From the NCBI GenBank assembly GCA_036507695.1, contig DATCIR010000283.1, positions 1 through 7,056 of the forward strand: a DNA stretch of 7,056 bases, in the 5' to 3' direction. The translations under genes were made by a program, and so were the position numbers. This document shows positions 1 through 5,746 of this stretch, in pieces (positions within the stretch are counted from its first letter, which is position 1; every line of letters starts with the position of its first letter). Source of the DNA: JAKEGK01 sp036507695 (GTDB lineage Bacteria > Pseudomonadota > Gammaproteobacteria > SZUA-152). The notes under the pieces are model-generated. The model was given only the letters and a program-made list of their open reading frames with translations, had not been told where the DNA came from and made no database searches.

Positions 1-740
1 GCTTGCTCGCATCACTGGGCATCACGGCGGTTAACGCGGTAAGGCCCGTGCGCGTGGCCATGTTCTCCACCGGCGATGAACTTGTTGCACTGGGCACCCC
101 GCTCGGCGAAGGACAAATTTACGATAGCAACCGCTATGCATTGACCGCTTTATTGCAAAGTTTCGGCGCAGACATCATGGATCTTGGCGTCGTCAAGGAT
201 GAGCCCCGGAGCATCGAAGCAACCTTTGCCGCCGCAACGCAGCGGGCGGACGCCGTGATTACCACGGGCGGGGTATCTGTCGGCGATGCCGATTACGTCA
301 AGGCGATCATGGAAAAGCTCGGCAATATTAATTTTTGGAAAATTGCGATGAAGCCGGGCCGTCCCTTGGCATTCGGCAACATTGAACAGAGCCTGATTTT
401 CGGGCTACCCGGCAACCCGGTTTCCGCCATGGTAACGTTTTATCAATTCGTCTTGCCGGCGTTGCGTACATTGCAGGCAGAAAGCGCCACCGAAATCATT
501 ACCCTGCAACTGCCCTGCGTCACTCCGCTACGTAAAATGGCGGGCCGCGTGGAATTTCAACGTGGCATCATGGAAAAAAATGACTCCGGTGAGTGGATAG
601 TTAAATCGGCCGGCGGCCAGGGATCACACTTACTCAGCTCCATGAGCAAGGCCAATTGTTTTATTATTCTACCGATGGAATGCGCGAATGTGGAGCCAGG
701 AACTAATGTAACGGTTCAACCGTTTTGCGGACTCCTATAG
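1..740 (+). CDS. moeA: Molybdopterin molybdenumtransferase MoeA, C-terminal part (5' end outside window)
   Basis: MoeA inserts molybdate into adenylylated molybdopterin, the last common step of molybdenum cofactor synthesis in the cytoplasm. The visible 245 residues hold the MoCF-binding domain and the C-terminal beta domain. Landmarks (window residues) are FSTGDEL (21-27), GQIYDSNR (37-44), TTGGVSVGDADYVK (87-100), KPGRPLAFG (117-125) and GLPGNPVSAMVTFYQ (134-148). Order and spacing match E. coli MoeA closely. That protein is about 411 residues, so roughly 165 N-terminal residues lie to the left. The TTG at position 3 aligns inside the family and is an internal leucine codon, not a start. 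The reading frame is intact to the TAG at 738-740. The gene converges on the STAS gene with 37 bases between the stop codons, and I see no clear hairpin terminator there. Identity is near certain; whether it is the only moeA copy in the genome is unknown. Confidence 0.96.
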   Translation, partial: LLASLGITAVNAVRPVRVAMFSTGDELVALGTPLGEGQIYDSNRYALTALLQSFGADIMDLGVVKDEPRSIEATFAAATQRADAVITTGGVSVGDADYVKAIMEKLGNINFWKIAMKPGRPLAFGNIEQSLIFGLPGNPVSAMVTFYQFVLPALRTLQAESATEIITLQLPCVTPLRKMAGRVEFQRGIMEKNDSGEWIVKSAGGQGSHLLSSMSKANCFIILPMECANVEPGTNVTVQPFCGLL

Positions 741-777
741 GAATGTCAAGAAAGTCACTGCCGCCGCCTGTTTATTA

Positions 778-1077
778 TTACTCAATGTTGAACAGATCTT
801 GAAAATTCGCCACCGTCAGTATGACCTTGATATCCTGATTGCAATTTCGCAATACAATGCTGGCGCCGCTGGCGCCCACGTGCTCACGCATCATTAACAA
901 CATACCCAATGCGGAACTATCTATAAACTCCGTTCTTTTAAAGTCGATAACGTATCTCGGCAGCGCCCTGTTTTCATAGCTGGCGCGAAAATCCTTTTGC
1001 GCGTCAAAGCTGAAGTTGCCCGCGACCGAAATCGTCATTTCATTTTCATCATCGCTAATCGATGTTTCAATTGGCAA
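778..1077 (-). CDS. STAS-domain protein, anti-sigma-factor-antagonist type
   Basis: A single-domain STAS protein of 99 residues, the usual size for SpoIIAA/RsbV-like antagonists. The fold pattern is clear: a beta strand MTISVAGNFSF (14-24), a helix around 25-35, a strand YVIDFKR (42-48), the hallmark FIDSSALGMLL (51-61), then IVLRNCNQDIKVILTVANFQDLF towards the end. In SpoIIAA the first serine of DSS is phosphorylated by a GHKL-fold kinase; here that is Ser54. The start is a TTG, chosen because GAGAGG lies 8 bases upstream; the next Met (residue 14) would cut into the first strand. It follows the sensor-kinase gene by 33 bases on the same strand, so the two are probably co-transcribed and functionally linked. 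No sigma factor, anti-sigma kinase of RsbW type or PP2C phosphatase is visible in the window. Family assignment is firm; the partner is inferred. Confidence 0.9.
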   Translation of the reverse strand: MPIETSISDDENEMTISVAGNFSFDAQKDFRASYENRALPRYVIDFKRTEFIDSSALGMLLMMREHVGASGASIVLRNCNQDIKVILTVANFQDLFNIE

Positions 1078-1085
1078 AACTGATA

Positions 1086-1091
1086 CCTCTC
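1086..1091 (-). promoter_or_regulatory. Ribosome binding site of the STAS gene (decides a TTG start)
   Basis: On the minus strand GAGAGG is followed by an 8-base spacer (1085-1078) and then TTG at 1077-1075. This good Shine-Dalgarno match lies in the 33-base gap after the kinase stop, which supports separate translation from a TTG start rather than from the later Met14 codon. Confidence 0.65.
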
Positions 1092-1110
1092 ACAGCGCTG
1101 TCAATAACCG

Positions 1111-3918
1111 CTACCGGCTTAAGACGGCCACATTTTGTTGCGGCACGGGCAAGCGAACATAGATTGCCGTGCCCTTTCCGGGCTGCGATTCAAAGGCAAT
1201 GCTGCCGTTATGCCGGTCGACTATGGACTTGGCGATGCATAAACCCAAGCCCGTGCTTTCCGGGTGCTCAGCATGGAAATATTTTGTGCGCGTATACAGG
1301 TTAAACAGGCTCGCCTGCATGTCAATGGGTATGCCGTCACCATAATCTTTGACTATCAACAGCAACGCGCCATTATCAAGCTCGGCGGAAATTTCCACGC
1401 TGGCGCCGATGGGAGAATGCCTGGCCGCGTTGGATATCAGAATACTAAACAGCTGCACCAGCCTTTGTTTGTCGGCGATTAACACGATATCCTTGTTTTT
1501 TACCGCCGTGACAATCTTTACCCTATATTCCTTGGCTGTTTCACGATTCGCCATTAACACTGTGTCGAGCAGTTTTTTATACTCCAAAAACTCCATTTTA
1601 AATGTTAATTTCCCGGTGGCCATGTTTTCGATATCAAGAATATCGTTTATAAAGAGCAACAACCGGTCGGTATTTTGATAAGCGGTATCGAGCAGGAACT
1701 TTTCTTTTTCGCTGATATATTTGCACACCTCGCCCGACAACATACCAATAGAACCTCTTATTGAGGCCAATGGCGACCGGATTTCTTCGCTGACCGAGGT
1801 AATAAATTCATCCTTCATTTTGATCAGTTGCCGGGTATCCGTAACATCCTGCGCCACCCCGATGATCCGGCTTACCGCCCCATCGCCCTTGAGTTGCGGA
1901 TTACCCTGGATCTGCACAAATTTAAGGGTGTTATCACAAGCCTGCACCCTGACATCAATAAGGAAGGGCGCCTTATCCGAGACGCAGCGTTCAATCGCCA
2001 AAACCAATAATTGGCGATCTTCGGCGCAAATGGCGCCGACAAAATCGTGCAAGCTTAAATTGCCACCCTCTCTACCAAGGATATGAAATAATTCTTTCGA
2101 GGCGGAAATGTGTTTTGTTTTCAAGTCCAGATCCCAGGTTCCGGCGCGTACCATGCGTTGCATATCAACCAGGGTTTGATCAACATGCCCCAATGCCGAA
2201 CTGGCGTTCTGCAAATGCGGAAGATCAATGATTGTGACGGTAAACATCCGCTCATCGCCGATCTTGAATTCATTCACGGCAAATTCAACCGCAAAGTGGC
2301 TGCCATCCTTCCGTCTGCCTTCTCCTTCATGGTAAGTCGGCGCCTCATTTTCCGCATATTGTTCCCGGAAGCTGGGCCGGAACAAATCCGGAATCAACTT
2401 ATTTATATGTTGACTTAGCATTTCTTCCCGCAGATAACCAAACATTTTTTCCGTCGCCGGGTTAACGGTTTCAATAAATCCACCCACGTTGATCGTAACA
2501 ATGCTATCCGAAACAGTCGCCAATATCCGCCTGAGCAAGGCTTCCTTTTGTTCCATATCGTGAAGTATGCGGTTTTTGCGCTTGTCATGCCGGTCGGCAA
2601 CCACAACATGACCGATGGTGTTCAGCAGCGGCTGCAAATAATCCACAAGCCATTGATCATAACCGCCACGGCGGTTTGCAACACCGATGACGGCAACCAT
2701 TTTTTCATTGTAAAACACCGGTAACGCCAGGAAAGAATACACCGGAGGATGTCCCGGCGGCAAACCGCCACTGCGCGGATCCCGTTGCGGATCATTGGCA
2801 ATGGTGGGCTTCTTCGTCTGCAGAACCGTACCGAGCAGATTTTGAGTATTGTGAAACTCCAGATTGGGTGGCGAATATTTATTGATGAAATTCTGGATGG
2901 ACATATTCTGGTTTAATTTGGAAAATGTATGTACTTTAATAAATGGTTTGCCGCTGAGTCCATGTTTTACTTCACCCAAAAACCCATATTCACTTTCCGA
3001 TAAATGAACCACATTCTTCAAAACCTGTTCGTTTATTTCTTGTATTTCATTAAATTCAATGTAACAAGCCTGAATGTCCCTGATGGTATCCGCAAGCAAT
3101 TGGTTGCGTTTTTGGAGCAATGCTTTTTGAAATAACTTTTCAGAGGTTTTGTTTAGCGCGTACACCAGGCTTTCCACCTCCCTGGAACTGGTCTGCAGCT
3201 GCAATTGATTGCCATGCTCCATGTCCAGCCATTCGGAGAATTCCGCCACCCTGCGCAGCGACTGCATGGGCTCACGCAGAATCCGTTGCACCATCAACAG
3301 GCAAAGCGCGATGGAAAACAGCAACGCGGATATGGTTACTTTCAAAAAATCCATGGTCATGCCCGCAAACGGGTCCAGCGGACGGGTAATATAAATCCAA
3401 CCCAGAGGATTTCCGGGTGCTATTTGCTGCCAGACTTCCAGCACCCCGTCATTCACTGCCGCGTATTGCCCTGTTTCAACTGGAGCGATGCGTCTCCGCC
3501 CCTCTTCGATAGGCGTCACGCGGTTGTCGCTGGTGTTGCGCAGCGCCACCAAGGTGTTAAAACCGGCATCCTTCACATAAATATCATAGGCGCCGTTCAG
3601 CATCATGAACGAGCTGACCGCTTCCTCAAACGCTTCCATGTCGGCTGATTCAATAAAATTCCGGCTAACGCGTGCAAGTTGCGCCGCATAGTCCTGATGT
3701 TGATTAATCGTGGCCTCAACATGGTAGGATGATTTTTCTATCACGCTGTACCAGGAAAGACCGCTGATGGTGATCAATAGAATGACGATATTGGTTAACG
3801 CGACTTTATTGACGATTTTACGAGGCAACCAACTGCGTGCTTGTTTACTGAGAGTTTTAAGGTAGGCGTTGGGGCGCATCGTGGAATGACAGTATTTCTT
3901 CAGTTTTTGTGATGGCAA
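1111..3918 (-). CDS. Membrane sensor kinase with GAF and two PAS domains, lacking the phosphoacceptor histidine
   Basis: A 935-residue sensor. In order: cytoplasmic N-terminus, TM1 (about 39-60), periplasmic sensor region (61-188), TM2 (189-211), HAMP-like/coiled linker (211-270), GAF (about 280-442), PAS1 (460-565), PAS2 (585-695, ending in the PAC-like IIGVAQDVTDTRQ), a HisKA-like helix (699-765) and a HATPase domain (about 805-926). ATP-site boxes are intact: N-box LFSILISNAARHSP (Asn830), G1 DYGDGIP (858-864), G2 STGLGL (888-893). The family helix usually reads SxxSHELRTPL; here it is SVSEEIRSPL with Glu711 in place of His, and 701-770 has no histidine. Family and domains are firm; lack of classical autophosphorylation is inference. 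There is no receiver domain. The STAS gene follows 33 bases on. The longest reading uses a TTG just after an in-frame stop; ATG at 3879-3877 (residue 14) is an equally good or better start, and neither has a strong ribosome site. Confidence 0.9.
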   Translation of the reverse strand: MPSQKLKKYCHSTMRPNAYLKTLSKQARSWLPRKIVNKVALTNIVILLITISGLSWYSVIEKSSYHVEATINQHQDYAAQLARVSRNFIESADMEAFEEAVSSFMMLNGAYDIYVKDAGFNTLVALRNTSDNRVTPIEEGRRRIAPVETGQYAAVNDGVLEVWQQIAPGNPLGWIYITRPLDPFAGMTMDFLKVTISALLFSIALCLLMVQRILREPMQSLRRVAEFSEWLDMEHGNQLQLQTSSREVESLVYALNKTSEKLFQKALLQKRNQLLADTIRDIQACYIEFNEIQEINEQVLKNVVHLSESEYGFLGEVKHGLSGKPFIKVHTFSKLNQNMSIQNFINKYSPPNLEFHNTQNLLGTVLQTKKPTIANDPQRDPRSGGLPPGHPPVYSFLALPVFYNEKMVAVIGVANRRGGYDQWLVDYLQPLLNTIGHVVVADRHDKRKNRILHDMEQKEALLRRILATVSDSIVTINVGGFIETVNPATEKMFGYLREEMLSQHINKLIPDLFRPSFREQYAENEAPTYHEGEGRRKDGSHFAVEFAVNEFKIGDERMFTVTIIDLPHLQNASSALGHVDQTLVDMQRMVRAGTWDLDLKTKHISASKELFHILGREGGNLSLHDFVGAICAEDRQLLVLAIERCVSDKAPFLIDVRVQACDNTLKFVQIQGNPQLKGDGAVSRIIGVAQDVTDTRQLIKMKDEFITSVSEEIRSPLASIRGSIGMLSGEVCKYISEKEKFLLDTAYQNTDRLLLFINDILDIENMATGKLTFKMEFLEYKKLLDTVLMANRETAKEYRVKIVTAVKNKDIVLIADKQRLVQLFSILISNAARHSPIGASVEISAELDNGALLLIVKDYGDGIPIDMQASLFNLYTRTKYFHAEHPESTGLGLCIAKSIVDRHNGSIAFESQPGKGTAIYVRLPVPQQNVAVLSR

Positions 3919-4163
3919 CGACGTTGTTCACTGACGGGGTTTATATATTATTTGTATCCGTTTGGCAGCACCCGATCACTAACTTAGTTACTATAAATGC
4001 CAGATAACGTTAGACATTTGGTAGATATGTCGGCGAATTAACCAGAATCTTGAATAGCGGGGCCGTAATTTGCGGGATGGTTGGAGATATGGAATGACAA
4101 AAGCTGCTGCTTTGCGGCCCTAGAAATTTAATACTGGGGAATATCGCCGTGACAGCTTTGTAA

Positions 4164-4183
4164 ATCAAAATTTGTATTTTGAT
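4164..4183. repeat. Perfect 8-bp inverted repeat with 4-base centre
   Basis: ATCAAAAT (4164-4171), TTGT, ATTTTGAT (4176-4183). The arms are exact reverse complements. The right arm overlaps the possible -35 box at 4179-4184 for the small downstream gene, a typical place for a repressor operator. It is too AT-rich and lacks the following T-run of a good terminator. An operator role is inferred from position and symmetry only. Confidence 0.45.
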
Positions 4184-4206
4184 CCTTTTGTCGAATTGCG
4201 TAGAAT
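4179..4206 (+). promoter_or_regulatory. Possible sigma-70-type promoter for the small arginine-pair gene
   Basis: TTGATC (4179-4184), 16-base spacer, TAGAAT (4201-4206). Each box differs from consensus in a few positions and the spacing is acceptable. It would give a leader of roughly 75-80 bases before the ATG at 4291. AT-rich DNA yields such matches by chance, so this is weak evidence. Confidence 0.3.
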
Positions 4207-4290
4207 GTAGTGCCTTCGGTGTATGGTAAATTATCAACTTGTAATATAAATAATTTCTATGCTGTATCAGTTGCTGACGGGAATCCATGC

Positions 4291-4491
4291 ATGAAGAACC
4301 CACAACATCACCAACTCAATCGACGAACCGGAAACGAACGCCGGCATTATGTAACCGAGCTGGGATTTCCTTTTGTCGACAGCCACGGTCAGCTGGTCAC
4401 AGAAGATAGACGCAAGCTCGCCGACCGTCGCACGAGTTACGGCAATGTACTCCCTACTCCCGGACACCCAAGAATCATTGATGTTGGGTGA
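4291..4491 (+). CDS. Small hypothetical protein with two double-arginine-pair motifs
   Basis: A 66-residue protein, very hydrophilic and basic, with no signal peptide or membrane segment. Two similar motifs stand out: NRRTGNERR (10-18) and DRRKLADRR (39-47). Both are acidic/amide-RR-x4-RR with the arginine pairs exactly six residues apart, and they flank a more hydrophobic centre, LGFPFVDSHGQLVTE (24-38). This patterned composition argues for a real gene rather than a chance reading frame. I recall similar short proteins in gammaproteobacteria but cannot name a family or function; nucleic-acid or protein binding is only a guess. The start is the ATG at 4291, with GGGA about 8-9 bases upstream; the reading frame continues to 4210, but that extension does not resemble the rest. 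It stands alone on its strand: the next plus-strand gene begins about 700 bases later. Confidence 0.6.
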   Translation: MKNPQHHQLNRRTGNERRHYVTELGFPFVDSHGQLVTEDRRKLADRRTSYGNVLPTPGHPRIIDVG

Positions 4492-4983
4492 ACAAACCGC
4501 TTAACATGCATCTGCACTACATACAGGCTGTCAGAACACCCGTTTGCCTTTATGTAATCCTCTTAATCCCTCGAATCCGTCGGCGGATAAACCTTTCCAG
4601 CGGATCACGTTGCCCTGGCTATGACGTCAATGGTTGCTTCCCGGGAATTCGCCAACCGGTTATTGCCGCCATGCAAGGCGTTAGCATCGCGTTACGCGCA
4701 GCTCCTGCACCGCCGGCGTCGTTCTAACATACGCCCTTCATGTTATTGATTATTCGCCGTCTATATCCGCTTAGGTAATATTTCAATTTTATCCATCACT
4801 AATAACACCCCAGACAGGCTCCGTCCCTAGAGTACGCCGCCACGACGATGGTCATAATTTCGCTAAAATCGCTTGTCTAACCAGGCCATTCCTTGATGCG
4901 CGGCAGGATTTACACGCGCTGATTTGCCAAAATGTGAACTATTACCTTTTCATTTTTTCCATAAAATGCTGGCGAAGTCGGCG

Positions 4984-4992
4984 TGGTATACT
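4984..4992 (+). promoter_or_regulatory. Possible extended -10 promoter with a ~200-base leader
   Basis: TGGTATACT fits the TGn-TATAAT extended -10 pattern with a single mismatch in the hexamer. No good -35 is seen 16-18 bases upstream, which extended -10 promoters can tolerate. Transcription would begin near 5000, leaving about 200 bases of leader before the ATG at 5204 and including the stem-loop at 5035-5064. A second, weaker candidate is TGCTAACTT around 5103-5111. Confidence 0.3.
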
Positions 4993-5034
4993 CCAATCAG
5001 ACTTAGGGTTAAAGGATAATAGCTATTTGGTATT

Positions 5035-5064
5035 TCAGTTTATTGTACCCAGGCGGTAAACTGA
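5035..5064 (+). other. 12-bp stem-loop upstream of the duplicated-domain gene
   Basis: As RNA, 5035-5046 (UCAGUUUAUUGU) pairs with 5053-5064 (GCGGUAAACUGA) around the loop ACCCAG. Eight outer pairs are perfect Watson-Crick (TCAGTTTA/TAAACTGA); the inner four include three G-U pairs. No T-run follows on the plus strand, so it is not a typical terminator. It could be a leader structure or, as DNA, an operator. The G-U pairs would be A-C mismatches on the opposite strand, so if it acts as RNA the plus strand is favoured. Confidence 0.4.
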
Positions 5065-5203
5065 TCAACTTTTAGTCAATATCGGATTGCATTGTTCATT
5101 ATGCTAACTTATTGTTTTAACAACGTTTTTTAGATGCACACTAATTATTAATGCACGACCTTTTTCCAAGTAAAGCGTTATTGCAAATAAAAAAGGCTTT
5201 TAA

Positions 5204-5683
5204 ATGGAATCTGAGCTATTGATAGTTCCGAAGCTACCGCGGGCAGTTACGTTTTGGGTGCACCCCGAAGGCAGGGTGCTTGGTTCGATATTTCTAAGGA
5301 GACAAAGTGTTCATCATGCCGGGCAGGAAACGCCGCTCGAAGCACTTAATCATCCAGAACCCTTTATCGTATTTCAACGGGAGAACCCGGATCAATTGCG
5401 GTTTTATAACCGCAAATCGGTGATTCGCGTTGAATACCAAGGTAAAGATCACGACGTTGCCACGGCCATCAAACCGTTGTCGTGTCAGCTTTCATTGATG
5501 GACGGTTCTTGCCTTAGCGGCAGTATTCGCGAGCCGCTTCATCCCAATCGGGCAAGGCTTTTGGATTACCTAAACAAACGAGCGGACCAGTTTATAAAAT
5601 TGCAGGTTGACGACAATACAGTATTGGTTAATAAAAATTACATCATTCATGTGTTTGTCAGCGATTTGCTTGACAACGATTGA
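5204..5683 (+). CDS. Hypothetical protein built of two similar beta-rich halves (DUF6812-like pattern)
   Basis: A 159-residue, probably cytoplasmic protein with no signal peptide or membrane helix. It appears to be an internal duplication. Half A (about 14-77) runs EG-RVL-GSI (22-29), LEALNHPEPFIVFQ (45-58), NRKSVIRV (69-76). Half B (about 94-152) runs DGSCLSGSI (100-108), LLDYLNKRADQFIKLQ (119-134), NKNYIIHV (143-150). Each half has a Gly-x-x-Leu-(x)-Gly-Ser-Ile strand pair, a helix ending Leu-Asn, a Phe-Ile strand and a closing Asn-x(6)-Val strand. The pattern resembles small bacterial domains such as DUF6812, by memory only; the function is unknown. The start ATG has AAGG (5193-5196) 7 bases upstream. 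The HEAT-repeat gene begins 63 bases after the stop on the same strand, so the two are probably an operon and may act together. Confidence 0.85.
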   Translation: MESELLIVPKLPRAVTFWVHPEGRVLGSIFLRRQSVHHAGQETPLEALNHPEPFIVFQRENPDQLRFYNRKSVIRVEYQGKDHDVATAIKPLSCQLSLMDGSCLSGSIREPLHPNRARLLDYLNKRADQFIKLQVDDNTVLVNKNYIIHVFVSDLLDND

Positions 5684-5746
5684 TAAGCGGTAACACAGTG
5701 TCCCTGGATTATCGAATGGCATCAACAAAAAAATATCGGTATTAAT

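Larger units (their letters stand above)
3919..4290. other. Divergent intergenic region between the sensor kinase and the small arginine-pair gene
   Basis: AT-rich DNA of 372 bases that must hold the promoters of both divergent genes. I see no convincing gene. Small symmetric sequences are present: TAACT-T-AGTTA at 3980-3990, TAACGTTA at 4005-4012, and a perfect 8-bp inverted repeat at 4164-4183. On the minus strand TATAGT (3995-3990) could be a -10 for the kinase, but no good -35 box accompanies it. A minus-strand reading of 97 codons (4303-4010) overlaps the start of the small plus-strand gene and has no recognisable domain, so I leave it out. Confidence 0.6.
4492..5203. other. Long intergenic region of unknown content
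   Basis: There are 712 bases without a gene I can support. The first part (about 4560-4735) is more GC-rich and contains short symmetric sequences: ATCCG-TCGG-CGGAT at 4575-4588, and CGCGT-T-ACGCG at 4688-4698. A GTG-started frame of 79 codons (4488-4727) overlaps the stop of the preceding gene but has no recognisable domain, and neither strand gives a familiar protein fragment. The second part is AT-rich and looks like the control region of the gene at 5204, with an extended -10 at 4984-4992, a 12-bp stem-loop at 5035-5064 and a direct repeat ATGCAC at 5134-5139 and 5151-5156. No tRNA cloverleaf or known riboswitch core was recognised. Confidence 0.55.

Noticed and set aside
3..5. TTG at the left edge as a start codon for moeA
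   Set aside because: The following residues align to the middle of MoeA, so the gene simply enters from outside the window.
1062..2418. Several plus-strand frames of 60-121 codons opposite the sensor kinase and STAS genes
   Set aside because: They are antisense to well-supported coding sequence and show no domain features.
1111..3918. Idea that the missing histidine is a sequencing error or gene decay
   Set aside because: Two base changes from a His codon would be needed, the frame is open throughout, and the ATP-binding boxes are intact.
4010..4303. 97-codon reading frame on the minus strand
   Set aside because: It overlaps the start of the arginine-pair gene and the promoter region, has no domain or plausible ribosome site, and its composition looks like translated AT-rich non-coding DNA.
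4488..4727. 79-codon plus-strand frame starting at a GTG that overlaps the preceding stop
   Set aside because: The 4-base overlap hints at translational coupling, but the protein has no recognisable pattern and no Shine-Dalgarno sequence fits. Treated as unexplained intergenic DNA.
5110..5132. Terminator-like TTGTT-TT-AACAA followed by a T-run
   Set aside because: The stem is only five AT-rich pairs and would not form a stable terminator; no gene ends just before it.
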